A stretch of DNA of 64,000 nucleotides, taken from the NCBI RefSeq assembly GCF_905147365.1, contig NC_056415.1, positions 16,944,001 through 17,008,000 of the forward strand, given 5' to 3'. Below are positions 20,040 to 31,339 of this stretch, piece after piece. Both the position numbers and the translations under genes were made by a program. The DNA comes from Aricia agestis. Its lineage: Eukaryota > Arthropoda > Insecta > Lepidoptera > Lycaenidae. The notes beneath the pieces are model-generated. The model was not told where the DNA came from, did no database searches, and worked only from the letters and a program-made list of their open reading frames with translations. Every line of letters starts with the position of its first letter. Position 1 is the first letter of the stretch.

Positions 20040-23000
20040 TCGTAGCCTAGATTTGAAACGAGTCATGAACTTCAGCGGACTTCAAAATTGTTATTATTTA
20101 AGGGTTTTAGATTTTTTATCTCATTTCTTATTATGTTTTTATTATTAATTTACTTAAAATATTACCTATATCGTCTCTCTAACCATACACAAAATTATGT
20201 TCCTATTACGGGAAGTACATACCTACTTTATGCAAAGAGCAAATTAATGAATACTTATTATTAATCTTTATTTTTAAAATTATATTTCACAGCTAAATGT
20301 TTATTGCTTATTAAAGCTTTAAACTTTTTTTAAGTATAAATAAACTACGTCCGCTATAAGCTTGAGACTTGTGAGAAGCTTACTAGTCGTAGTGAGAGTA
20401 TTAGGATAAAAAACGAAATTTCAGTTTCGTTCCGTTGTGATGTGCTTTATCATCGCCTTCTTATAGCATGTAACTTTAGTAATTTAATTGATTCTGAATC
20501 TCCCTTAATTATTTATTTCAAAGCTTTTCCAAAAAAATTTGAAGTAGTGAATAAACACTATAATTTTTCTTTTATAATAATATTGTAAAATAATAATATT
20601 GTAAAAACATTATTGTAAAAACATTTACAAAAATTAATCTTATTTTCTATTTTAATTTATAAAGTTTTTGAAGGTGCACCCTAACTTTGCCCATCGTTTA
20701 AAAAAAATTGAAATCTCAAACATGGAAAAAGGTTGAACCATCGAAAATACAATCGGAAAATTTATCAAAGCGAATTTTCCACTTGGGTTATCGACACGGA
20801 AGTTGCTAGATCAAATTGTGTTGCCGCTGTTGTAAAACCTCCTTACTGAAATCGAACTTACCCAACCCCTTATAACTGCACTTTGTAATCTAAGCTAATA
20901 TTTACGCAATTAAAACAAAATAAAACTTATTGAATATTTGAATTAACTTTGCGAAAGGTTACAAAAGCGTCGCTAATGTAGTAAGAATGACAAACAAAAC
21001 AAGTCGGGGATTATATTATTATATTTCGTCAATTCGTGGGAAGTAAATCATTGATCCGTTTTGTAACAAGTTGGTAAACTAGACTGATAATTATTTACAA
21101 TATACGAGCATGATAATAATCTCGCGAACTTAATTATCAATCTATCACTTTGAAATATATTTTGATTACTTGTTACTTGGTCACTGGACTCTACGACCAC
21201 TATGATTGTGATATACACATTGACTAAACTTAGATACAGTATATTCTATATGTGAGTTACAGGTTGTGCTTCAAAGTGTATACTTTACATAATACAATTA
21301 AAATATGTTACAATATTATAATTAAATGTCTCAAATTTATATTATGGTTCTTTTTAACGATTAGAAAAGAAGAGTGGACAAAAAGGGCTTCTTTAATAAA
21401 TTATAAAATAGGCAAATTTCATGTCAGCTTCTTCATCAAATTTAAATATTATGTATTCACATTACTAGACGTTTGATACTACCATTTCGAAAAGGAAAGA
21501 TGCTTTCTTATACTCCTGCGTTTTAAGGCTCTTTGTTGTAGCCAGTAGAATAATATTTCACTCTCCTTTTCCGTTAATTAGTATGCTGTCAAAAGACGTC
21601 GTTAAAGGTACTCTCATTTAATTTTATGATCCTATTTCAATAGACCATTTAAACGGCACTAGAACAAAGTATTACGTATTGCGCCAGCTGACAATAGCAC
21701 GTGGTGACGTAACGTGTCGTGTCCCGCCCTGGGCCGCAAATGTCACTTACATAACTGTGTCACGGGAAACCGAACTTAGTGCTCTAGAAATAGGTCACAG
21801 GTACATCTAGGCTGTAACGTAGGGCTGTTTCTGTTGCGGCAAAAAGGGCGAAATATAGGTTGTCACTCACCCGTGTGGTCTTCTAAATGAGACAAGTGGC
21901 AATAATAACTTTATGTTAGTGTATCTAAATCTGTGCAACTCAATGTATATTTTTGTCAGTACTCAGCATTATACACTATATAATGTATTATCATTCGAGT
22001 AAGGCATTGAAACAATAGACGGTCATGTCTTCATTTTAGTTGAATAACATTAGTGATGAGGTCAATAATTATTAACCTCATGTTATTATGTGTAAAGAAA
22101 TAAAATCCTTTCTATTTCGACAATGATTAGAAACAAAAGAGGAGAGTCATTTGCGAAGAAAGTAACAGCTACTAAAAGAGTTTCATAGGTTTCAATTCGC
22201 TTATTAATCGTGATAATTTTTGCAAGCTATAAAACAATAGTGACGAATTACAATTTGAATGTAATTAATGACCTAGGCGCTCGGCATTCAAATAAAAAGG
22301 CTTGTACTTATTAGTTAATGTTAGGTACTACGCACTTATTAACTATATTTTTGTCTGACTATTGCTTGTAAGGAGGTTTATTGAGAATCACTTCTTCCTC
22401 GCACATTGTGATTTTGTGCGAGTAAAGAGAATCTCATGGACGTATGGGCTAATTATTGTAATTATTGTATTTTGATACAATATGTAATTACAAGTATTAG
22501 CCTATGTTTTATGAATTTGGTTAATAGAGTCAGGTAAGGAATGCCCGGAATTTCATGTCTTGAAATTTATTTGTAGTGTGGGAAATGGATTTTTTCCAGA
22601 AAACATTTATGCCCTTTCCGGACAATCAAAGTGTTTTCGTAAAACATCAAAAGTGGTTTAGAAGTTTAAGCGTAAAGAAGAAAGAGACACTTTTGCGCTT
22701 AGAATATAAGTAGGTATGGATGGATGAATTTTGTTTACAGCAAAATGATAGTTCAGTCTAAGGAGTGGTGTAGCTACCTAATTCGCAATGGCGATTTCAT
22801 CACAGATGTAAAATATGCACTTGTTCTCTGTCGAGCTCGATTTAGGGCGATTTCCCAACAACGACTTAATTTTAATATGCATATCTATTACTCGAATTGC
22901 GACATCTGTTTGTGAATAATCCATCTACATTTTAGCTGTATACGAGAAAGCATTAAGGAAAGGTTATGATTCAGGCACTGTCAGTAATTTTATTGTTGTA

Positions 23001-23050
23001 TTCTAAGATTTAACACTTTATGAGTTTCAGTTAAAAAAGTTTAAATATGC
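20040..23050. other. intergenic AT-rich DNA
   Basis: I see no gene. Small inverted repeats are present, for example at 22447-22503, where GGCTAATTATTGTAATTA pairs with TAATTACAAGTATTAGCC. Direct repeats of ATTGTAAAA occur near 20580-20630. No recognised mobile element was found. Confidence 0.5.
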
Positions 23051-23054
23051 TAAA

Positions 23055-23242
23055 TTCAATTGTGTCTGTCTGTCTGTTACCTATTCACACCCAAACCCCT
23101 AAACCGATTTTACTGAAACGTATAGTGATACTTTGAATCTCGGGAAAGGACATAGGATACTTTTTATCTCGGAAAACTGTACGGTTCCCGCGCAATAATC
23201 AAATTTTGGCGCAATGGAGTTGCAGACGTCATCTAGTATTTT
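23055..23242 (+). repeat. Helitron-like repeat, family A
   Basis: The ordered landmarks are TGTGTCTGTCTGTCTGTTAC, AAACCGATTTTACTGAAAC, GGGAAAGGACATAGGATACT, CTGTACGGTTCCCGCGCAAT and GTTGCAGACGTCATCTAGTA. It ends at CTAGT, as Helitron-type 3' ends do. It is non-coding. Confidence 0.75.
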
Positions 23243-23308
23243 AATAAATAAATAAAAAAATTACAGACGTTAGAAACCTTTATTCAGGAGTTATTATATG
23301 CTTCAGAC

Positions 23309-23501
23309 GACCTATGTGGCTCAATTGGTTGAGTGTGTGGCAGCTCATGCCGGGGATCGCGGGTTCGAATCCCGCCGACGGAATATAAAAATTTTCAATA
23401 TTCCCGGGTCTGTGTAACATAAGTCCTTCAGGTACTTAGCACGGGGCCAGACTGACGTGGTGTGAAGTGACCATAGATATTATTATTATATTATTATAAG
23501 C
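23309..23501 (+). repeat. tRNA-headed SINE, family S1, short form
   Basis: It has an intact B-box (GCGGGTTCGAATCCCGCC) and an A-box-like TGTGGCTCAATTGGTTGAGT. The middle ~75 nt of the S1 body seen at 12000-12080 is absent, and GTAACATAAGTCC joins directly. The (ATT)n tail is at 23478-23500. The acceptor ends do not pair, so it is not a tRNA gene. Confidence 0.8.
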
Positions 23502-24125
23502 GTATGAGAGCTACGACTAAATCTTTGTCTACATATTCGCTCATTTGTATTTAATACGCAAATAGTAGAGATGGTAGAGATTCAGATATTAGAAATACTA
23601 ACACAGAAATACGTTCAAAATCTTTTTGGATTTCTGTGAAACAGATCAGCATCTTTTGCAAATCATTGTCTCATTAATGTAATTGTTTAATTTAAAGCTT
23701 AACTTACCTACTTTTTAATTTAATGTTGCAAACTTTCTCTACCATTTCCAAAATGTTAGATCATAATGGTCCATAGACGGTTTGCGTACCGGTTTTTATG
23801 TAAGATTAATAATTGTTAATTTGAATGTTCGAATAAAGTGCATTTTAAGGAATTACTATAAAGAAAAAAATATTTACATGCCCCAAATTATTATTTAGCA
23901 ACTAAAATGATAACCAAGATAAATACATAGTGTTTGCTAAAATAGCATCGCTATTAACAGTCTTTATAGAATTTCAATACATAAAATTAGCAAAGTATTT
24001 GAGAGATATTACAAATTTATTTCGAAACTTTATGACTCGAAGCGCGTAAAGCTCGGATAAGCTCGCGGCGTCTAATAGTTAATATAAAATAGACTTATTA
24101 GAAGAAGAATGTTAGTGTCACTGTT

Positions 24126-24291
24126 ATGTACCATCGAGGAAGTTGATTCCTATGCAATTGACAGACCAACGTTATTTGGTCGAATATGTCAATTCAATGT
24201 TAATTGTGATCTGTCAGCTGGGTTTGACGTAACGCAACCAAACTACTTAGGTCGCCGATTTGCATAGGAATCAACTTCTCTGATAGTACAT
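24126..24291. mobile_element. MITE with ~32-bp terminal inverted repeats, family X
   Basis: The left end ATGTACCATCGAGG and the right end CTCTGATAGTACAT are inverted. Both arms continue through AAGTTGATTCCTATGCA with about four mismatches over 32 bp. The interior has no coding frame. A diverged relative is at 27328-27454. Confidence 0.75.
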
Positions 24292-25795
24292 CATATGACA
24301 GCGTAACTTCTGAACGTATTATGGGGGTCTAACTGCTAAGGCTCAACGAATACCTTTATTATGATAAATACTCTATTATGATAAAAATCATAATATTTTC
24401 TGGCTGTTTAAATAACTTAGGGTACCTGGAGAATGTCTGATGATGATGATATAGCGGTTGGCATTGGGTAAAGATCGCGCGGAAGTGGGCGGCGTGGTAC
24501 TTTTACTGAACCTGTCTGTGTTTGTCTGCGGGGTATTTAGGCACTCAGTGTTGACTGATTGTTCCGCGTCACTGAAAATCTTACGGTTCGTACTCATTTT
24601 ATCTAAGAAATGTGAAGTAGGGGGTTAAGACACGACTGCTAACATAATTCGTAAGAAAGATAATTATGTTGATTTGGTATAAACATTTTAGAACTTAATA
24701 ACATTTATTGTTATTATGTTAACTTTACTAAATTAAGCACTCGTAGTACCAAATTAGTTCCCAGATCAGCAATATTGCGAACGGATCTGCAACGCTGGTT
24801 TTCAGCTTTATAGTATGGTAATTAGACGCCCTTTGTATTTTGTTTAATTTATTTCGATAAAGTTACAAATACGTAGATTTATCTACGTATTTGTTACTTT
24901 ATAGAAATAAGCAAGATTTGCAAAGCTACGTAATCGTGACACTATCGAATGTCAAACGTATGGATAATGAAAGCTTTCATAAAGTTCTATTTCAATTACA
25001 AATAATTGTCGACAGCAATTATTTTCACTTATCTAACAGGTTATAATAATATAATTGTATAGTAAAATATAGCTATGTTTGTCAACGTTTTATTTCCAAA
25101 AAACCTTTATTGGCCTTTCGATAAATTCCTGTATTATTCCTGAGTAGTCAGTAGAGTTTCCGTAATCTTCATTACGGTATTAATTTGTGTGACCCATTAT
25201 TACTTAATTATTAATACCTACATACGCCAAATTAATATTCATAATATGCAGATATCTTCAATCACTTTACAAACACATAAGTTACTCAAATATTTAACTA
25301 TTGAAGGCCCTCTTGAACAGATCTATATTATGTTTAAAGTTTAGACCCTGGTTAAATATCACGACATTATCCTTTCTTTTATAACAATATTACTTGCTGC
25401 CACATTCAGAGACGAATATTAATTTCTTCACTTCATTGTAATTAAATTAAGATTTTGACACAAGCTCCATATTATCTGTCAAACTCTTCGTTAAATTGAA
25501 GTTTAATTATCATTAAATGGCTCTGAGTACGGGCGTTACTTAACGTAACATGATGGTCAACTTTGGGTTAACATTAACCTAGATCTGTGCAACCTAGGCC
25601 TGGAGGCCTACTCTTACATACTTCGCATAAACACTTTCAAAACTCTTATAATGTTTTAACATACCATAATAGCTTTGATTATAGCTATATCATACTAAAT
25701 CGTTACTATTAGCTTTCCTCCACTTTATTTTGATATTTAGTTTGAAGTTTCCGTCATAAGCCGAGTGTAGTTTTAATTGAGGGTCAAACCGCGGT
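24292..25795. other. intergenic AT-rich DNA upstream of the small peptide gene
   Basis: I see no gene. A near-perfect hairpin lies at about 24856-24903 (AAAGTTACAAATACGTAGAT with its reverse complement). Confidence 0.5.
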
Positions 25796-25803
25796 TATAA
25801 ATA
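25796..25803 (+). promoter_or_regulatory. TATA box of the 81-aa peptide gene
   Basis: TATAAATA is followed about 30 nt later by an initiator-like TTAGTG (25826-25831). That puts the ATG at 25846 only about 18 nt from the start of transcription. The spacing is textbook for an arthropod TATA promoter. Confidence 0.7.
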
Positions 25804-25845
25804 CGGGTGGAGCCGCGCGCGCGTGTTAGTGTGGCTGGTCTTGAC

Positions 25846-28340
25846 ATGTCACTTCGTCTGCAGGTCAGTTGTTTTAACTATTTAATTAACTAGGGCAAGT
25901 TTATATAACAAAAATATAATTTGTTGAAAGTATAATGTGATATAAATTAACTCAAGATAAAATGATTGTACCATTTAGAAAAAAAAAAAACTGGAGATGT
26001 CTTATAAATGTGTTGTATTGGAAATTAAATTGTTGTTTTTCTTTTTGTGATCATCATTGAGGTGGTTGTTGATTGTTTACATTTATTTTTGTTAGAGTAT
26101 AAATTTATAGAACGAAGTCTATTTATTTTAAAAGGTGTGTGTTTTAGGAAATATTATGTGCCTAGCGATTAAAACCAAGTCCCCCTTGGTAACTAGGCGA
26201 AGTATTTTAAAGTGTCAGGCATTTTAGGCTTACTCAGTATTTTGGGGATACATGTACCTGGGGGTACGGTAGTGCCCCCGCCAAGACGAGGATACTTTCT
26301 CAACAATATAGTTCCAAATATTGCTAAACTGGTGCTAGTATTTATTTATCTGAAACACAAATAAAACACAATATTACGTGCACTTTTTCCACTACTATAG
26401 ATCGCCCAATGGTCGAAATTCGACCTTAGTTTCAACGACATTAGGACTACTACCTATATTTTGTAAAAATATTGACTTTATCAACTTTTTTCAACTCTTG
26501 TCTCTGGGACGTAGCTGATCTCAGACTGGCCGTGTAAGCATTGTTTAATAGATTCATATTATATTCAATAAAAAAAAACTATTATCCATTTTCAATTTGT
26601 CAACTTGTTGTCAACAGACTTCAACCATAAATAAAAGAGTATAATTCGTATGTATAGGCTTGTCACTCAAAAATCTGTCATTTCTCATGTGTGTGTGTTG
26701 TAGTGTGTGTAATGTTTTATTTGTTAAAAAATGTATGATAAAAGCATAATATCAAAATAATATTAGTTCGATGCACTCCTTCACCATATAAACTATAACT
26801 GTGCAAAATTTCATGCACCTACGTTACCCCATTTTTCGTAAAAAGGGTTACAAAGTTTTTCGTTCGCGTATTAATATTATGATATTCGTTAATTACTACA
26901 AATTTAACTTAAACACGACCGGTTTCGATATAAATCATCATCAGGTGTATTTATTTATCTTTTTCATAATGGGCATTTACAATTAAAATTTATCTATTTT
27001 AGCATAATATTTTGTTTTAAAGAGAAAAGATAAACAATCAAGGTATATCTGCCCTACACCATGTGACCCTGCGCGGCGTGCTTCTAACGTTTTGAGCACA
27101 ATGTCAGTCTGTAGGTCACGTGAACCTGTTATATCGATCACATCTGTCGGATCTGCATAGTCGAGGGTACACGCATATTATGTCAGACCGCAATTTCAAT
27201 GTAACCTAACATAATGTGAACATACATTTTATGCCTCTTGGATTCGGTGACTATTGCAGTATTGCAGTTTCAAGGCAACCAGACCAGCTACATAATAGTA
27301 TTTTTATAATGCCCAAATGTGTGCAAAGTACCATCGAAGAAATTAATTGATAGGCCGATGACTGGTCGGCTTATGTTAATTCAAAGGTTTGACATAGACA
27401 TACCAAATTACGTTGTTCCGCCATCTGCCTATGGATCGACTTCTCAGATAGTACCTACCTACATAAGAGCACTATCGTTTTTCTGTACTCATGCAGTCAT
27501 CTTCTTGTCATCAACATAGTATGTTAGGATGGATGGTTAAGCTGTATTGTCCTAACCAAACATGAAAACTTTTTCTAGTGCCAGCCTCAAACCTATGAAC
27601 TGTAACTCAAGGGCTATGTTCTAAACCACGAACACGTTCATTTATAGTATGATGATTCATGTATGTCATCCTTATATTTTCAGTTGATCGTTTTCGCGTG
27701 TGTGGTGTTGGCGGTGTCAGCTGCGCCTGCGCCTGACAGCGGCGGCCATGTTCCTCTGCCAGGACCTGGATTGTCATACGGTACCCTTTTCCTTACGTAA
27801 TTGTGGCAAATATAAAATTACTCGTCTGAGGAAATGCGCGGTTATCTCTCTTGCCTGTGGAAATGGCAAAAGTGAAACAAGTACATCATGATAAGTAAAG
27901 TTATTCTGATATATTTTCTGCCATAAACCTAAAGGGTCAGACAGTACCTATCTCATTTTTTATTACCGTCAGCATTATTAAAGTTACTTTTTGAGAAGCT
28001 GTGATATGATTTAGGTTTCATCTAACAGGACTAACTCTAAGTCTGAGGTTTCTTAGTATTATAGCGCTTATAGCACAGCTTTTGGATATGCGGTATATTA
28101 CTGCTTCTTACTACCTCTTCTATCTCTACTCCTAGCTCTTTAGACATAATAATAATATGATGATTGATGATCGTAAATATACTAACGTAGATTTTTCTCT
28201 GCATTTCAGGAGGAATACCGTACGGCAGTATGAGTGGCAACGTCGCAGCGTATTACAAAAGAGCGCCATCTATACCGATTTACTCGAACCTGCGTCGAGC
28301 GCCTGAAGCCGACTATCCAGGAGTTTTGCAATACTTATAA
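25846..28340 (+). CDS. 81-aa secreted peptide precursor, 3 exons, unrecognised
   Basis: Exons are 25846-25863 (MSLRLQ), 27684-27780 and 28210-28340. They total 246 nt, ending in TAA at 28338-28340. Splice sites are CAG|GTCAGT, TTTTCAG|TTGATC, TACG|GTACCC (a weak donor) and ATTTCAG|GAGGAA. Residues 1-19 or 20 are a signal peptide (LIVFACVVLAVSA). The mature part is Pro/Gly-rich (APAPDSGGHVPLPGPG). A KR at 55-56 and an RR at 67-68 bracket APSIPIYSNL and leave a C-terminal APEADYPGVLQYL. No Gly amidation donor precedes either site. The layout resembles a neuropeptide-like precursor, but a small cuticle or immune peptide is equally possible. Reading the alternative donor at GTAATT gives an early stop, which supports the chosen splice. 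Transcript evidence is not available. Confidence 0.75.
26395..26880 (+). repeat. dispersed repeat family E, copy 1
   Basis: It is about 485 bp, from AGATCGCCCAATGGTCG to GCGTATTAATATT. A clearly homologous copy, also plus, is at 42530-42993. Shared blocks are AGCTGATCTCAGACTGGCCG, CGTATGTATAGGCTTGTCAC and CACTCCTTCACCATATAAAC. It is non-coding; it may be a SINE or Helitron-type element. Confidence 0.8.
27328..27454. mobile_element. diverged family X MITE
   Basis: GTACCATCGAAGAA at the left and TTCTCAGATAGTAC at the right are inverted and match the ends of the copy at 24126-24291. The interior is shorter. It lies inside intron 1 of the 81-aa peptide gene. Confidence 0.55.
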
Positions 28341-28413
28341 TAGATGGCGCTTATAGGCTTAAGTAATTAATGTCACGAAAAAAATAGTGAAATTTATTAA
28401 TTTTGTACAACTA

Positions 28414-28419
28414 AATAAA
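28414..28419 (+). terminator. polyadenylation signal of the 81-aa peptide gene
   Basis: AATAAA lies 74 nt after the stop codon at 28338-28340. Confidence 0.65.
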
Positions 28420-28558
28420 TTATTTATAAGGAAACATTCTGTTTTAGAGTGTTGAAACATTTGTTATCTACTCAGTATCCTCAAGGAAGTATTCTAGCAC
28501 CCCCATCATAATTATTGATACATAAGCTAAATGGACGTTAAAACCAACAACGATATTA

Positions 28559-28732
28559 TGTTCATCATTTACGGCCGTTCCGAATATTTGATCTATCTCT
28601 GGTTTTGCCCTACTAGAGATAGGAATAGCTCACAATTGACATCTAATGTCTAATGTGAGCTATTCCTATCTCTAGTAGGGCAAAACCAGAGATAGATCAA
28701 ATATTGGGAACGGCCGTTAATGATGACCATAA
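28559..28732. repeat. palindrome with ~75-bp arms just 3' of the peptide gene
   Basis: The arms share ACGGCCGTTCC, AATATTTGATCTATCTCTGG and TTTTGCCCTACTAGAGATAG and pair with only a few mismatches around a ~20-nt loop. It begins about 140 nt past the AATAAA. It is a foldback element or a recent inverted duplication. Confidence 0.8.
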
Positions 28733-29338
28733 AATATGTATAAGAGTATAAAATAACCCCTTTACTATTGAAAAATTTTGTGACAATGAACAAGCTATAC
28801 TTACATATATAAGATGTAAGTATAATGTTTTGTCTTTTGAGACACTTTTCTAATGTTTCAGACAAGGATATAATAATGATATATATTATTAAAAATATTG
28901 TTATTAGTAAAGAGGTAAAAATAATATTATATCGTAACATACCATACAAAACATTGTAAGTATATAATTTCCTGAAAAATTCCGTTTCGTCAGAATTAAT
29001 GTAGGTTCTTACAAAGTGCATCATACAAAAATTACAGGAATCATTTAAGATAGTAGATATGGCACATATTAGACAAAATGACATACAGACAACGTGATAA
29101 TTACGTCACGTGTCACGGCGTGGGAAACACAGACATACATACATACACAAACACACATAATATAACTCTAGACGTGAGTTGAAGAACACGATAACTAGCA
29201 TTTGTAACTTACGGACACTTATTCATATTTTCCCTTATAATTTGGATTAATCTTGTAACTTATCTACTTCATCACCTGGCTAATATAACTATCTGGCTAC
29301 ACATAAAGTGCACAGTATTTTATTTCAAATAATTTTCC
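28733..29338. other. AT-rich intergenic DNA
   Basis: I see no gene. A minus-strand open frame of 144 codons overlaps this segment, but it has low-complexity AT-rich composition and runs into the palindrome. Confidence 0.5.
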
Positions 29339-29671
29339 GGCCCTAAGGCCTCCATTTTTTTTTATTAAATAAGGGGGCAAACGAGCAAACGGATCACCTG
29401 ATGGAAAGCAACTTCCGTCGCCCATGGACACTCGCAGCATCGGAAGAGCTGCAGGTGCGTTTCCGGCCTTTTTAGAGGGAAAAGGGTAATAGGGGAGGGT
29501 AGGGAAGGAAATAAGGGAGGGAAGGGAATAGGGGAGGGTAGGGAAGGGAATAAGGTAGGGGATTGGGCCTCCGGTAAACTCACTCACTCGACGAAACTGT
29601 TTCACGTGAGCCCGTGGTATTTCTCCGGTCGAGCCGGCCCATTCGTGCCGAAGCAATGCTCTCCCACGTAA
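29339..29671 (-). mobile_element. short retroposon with LINE-like 3' tail, family L, copy 1
   Basis: On the minus strand it starts at ACGTGGGAGAGC. It passes through a pyrimidine-rich minisatellite of ~20-bp CCCTTCCCTACCCTCCCCTA-like units, and ends with the tail CCATGGGCGACGGAAG...TCAGGTGATCCGTTTG...AAATAAAAAAAA. The tail equals the 3' end of the reverse-transcriptase remnant at 58425-58970. Confidence 0.8.
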
Positions 29672-29934
29672 AATTATAAAAAAACGGCAATTCTTTTACA
29701 GTTACTTATTGTGTTCTTCCATTCATGTCTTCAACTGATTGTCAACAGTATTCGGTATTTAGCGGAAGGTCAATTGTGATTGTTTAACTTTTCCTATGTA
29801 CTTCTAAGTAATTAAGCTATTGAGATAGTGATAATAATAATACGAGTATAATCTTTAGAGTCCAGTGTCAGCTATTAAAAAGTTCTTGTAGAAAGTGCGA
29901 GAGATAAGAGATGATATCCATACTAATATTACAA

Positions 29935-30352
29935 TAAAGGGAGTGCCTCCGCTGCCGGCGCCGGTTGTCGAAATAGCTGCATGCTGAATTTTGACGTGGG
30001 AGAGCCATGCTTTGGCACGAATGGGCCGGCTTGACCGGAGAAATACCACGTCCTCACAGAAAACCGGCGTGAAACAGCGTTTCCGCTGTGTTTCGCCGAG
30101 TGAGTGAGTTTACCGGAGGTCCAATCCCCTACCCTTTTCCCTTCCCTACTCTCCTCTATTTCCTTCCGCACCCTCCCCTATTCCCTTCCTTACCATCCCC
30201 TATTAACTTCCCTACTCTCCCCTATTACCCCTTAAAAGGCCGGCAACGCACCTGCAGCTCTTCTGATGTTGCGAGTGTCCATGGGCGACGGAAGTTGCTT
30301 TCCATCAGGTGACCCGTTTGCTCGTTTGCCCCCTTATTTCATAAATAAATAA
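29935..30352 (+). mobile_element. family L short retroposon, copy 2 (inverted to copy 1)
   Basis: The same element is in plus orientation from about 29996, ending in AAATAAATAAAAAAAC at 30340-30358. The pyrimidine minisatellite is longer than in copy 1. The first 60 nt (CTGCCGGCGCCGG near 29952) belong to another GC-rich repeat. Copies 1 and 2 face away from each other, about 325 bp apart. Confidence 0.8.
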
Positions 30353-30358
30353 AAAAAC

Positions 30359-30395
30359 AAAACATGCATGCATGCAGCCATGCATGCATGTTTTA
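30359..30395. repeat. (ATGC)n palindrome
   Basis: ACATGCATGCATGCAG and CCATGCATGCATGT form an almost perfect hairpin directly after the A-rich tail of a family L element. Confidence 0.7.
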
Positions 30396-30809
30396 TTATT
30401 TTATATGCATTATGCGGCAGAATAATGATCAAAAACATCAGACTTGAGATAAAGACTATGAATAGTACAAATAATAATAAGGTCATAATGTGAGGATGCA
30501 TATTTTAATGGTAGTGATGATGATGATGATAAAATATGCCATGATCTGCATAGTAGCATAATATAAGTAAGTACCTTTACTTCTTTAAACAACGCTGAAA
30601 CTCTTTAACATACTATATTGTATAAGGAGGCCGAAGTTCTGTTCAGTACCTTCGGACGTATACCACGGGGTATACTGTGGTGCAAAAATGTTACTTTTTG
30701 GTAGCTGAAAAAAGGTAGTAAAGCTAAGGTACATGAAAATGCATCACCAAAACTATAAAATATTCACAGCCGAACAAATAACCGAAATATTTGAGATTAT
30801 TTCTTTTTA

Positions 30810-30985
30810 AAAATTTTATTGGCACTGGAACCTAGCGTTTTACGCATTTTCACCGGTTCCCATTTTGAGTGCCAGCGCCGGCAGCCGTTGTTTTATATCT
30901 CGGCTGCCGGCGCCCGGCAGTATACTTACCGCCGTTTCCCATTACTGATATTTTTGGTAGCCGGCGCCGGCAGCGGATACACCCC
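30810..30985. repeat. GC-rich repeat with CCGGCGCCGGCAG motifs
   Basis: Three forms of the palindromic motif GCCGGCGCCGGCAG occur within 120 bp (about 30868, 30902 and 30961). A fourth, inverted one is at 29950-29963. This is unlike the AT-rich surroundings and is probably a transposon fragment. Confidence 0.5.
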
Positions 30986-30989
30986 CTAT

Positions 30990-31335
30990 AATAATATATG
31001 CAAAAGTGTGTCTGTCTGTTACCTCTTCACACCCAAACCTCTGAACCAATTTTGTTGAAATTTGCCGTAGGTAGGCCCGGTAATCGGCGGCGTCGTGGTG
31101 TAGGCTCACGCGATCCCGCGGCCCGCCCAAGGCGCATAGTGGAGTACCGCCGAGTTTTTAGTGGGTAGGGGCTGCGTCCACCACCATCTTCGGACGCAGC
31201 AGAGACCCACATACTTGCGGATAGGACACCCATCCCCCGCAAGATGCTTAAAAGCATTTTCTCGGCGCAAAAAAAAAACGCTCTCCGCGCCGTAAACGAA
31301 TTTTGTCGCAACGGATTTACGGGCGTCTTAATATA
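30990..31335 (+). repeat. family A repeat interrupted by a GC-rich insertion
   Basis: The 5' part (AAAAGTGTGTCTGTCTGTTA to GTTGAAATTTG) and 3' part (GTAAACGAATTTTGTCGCAA to GGGCGTC) of family A flank a ~225-bp GC-rich block. The block (31063-31293) ends near an A10 run at 31269 and looks like a non-LTR 3' end. About 90 nt of the host repeat are lost at the junction. Confidence 0.65.
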
Positions 31336-31339
31336 ATAA

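Larger units (their letters stand above)
25864..28209 (+). other. introns of the 81-aa peptide gene
   Basis: Intron 1 (25864-27683) contains a family E repeat and a family X MITE relic. Intron 2 (27781-28209) is plain AT-rich DNA. Confidence 0.65.

Noticed and set aside
28650..29084. 144-codon minus-strand frame
   Set aside because: It is AT-rich and hydrophobic by composition, part of it lies in a palindrome, and there is no promoter, splice or family support.
29339..29480. CRISPR-like regular repeats in the pyrimidine or purine tract
   Set aside because: The ~20-bp units are a minisatellite inside a retroposon, with no spacers, in an animal genome.
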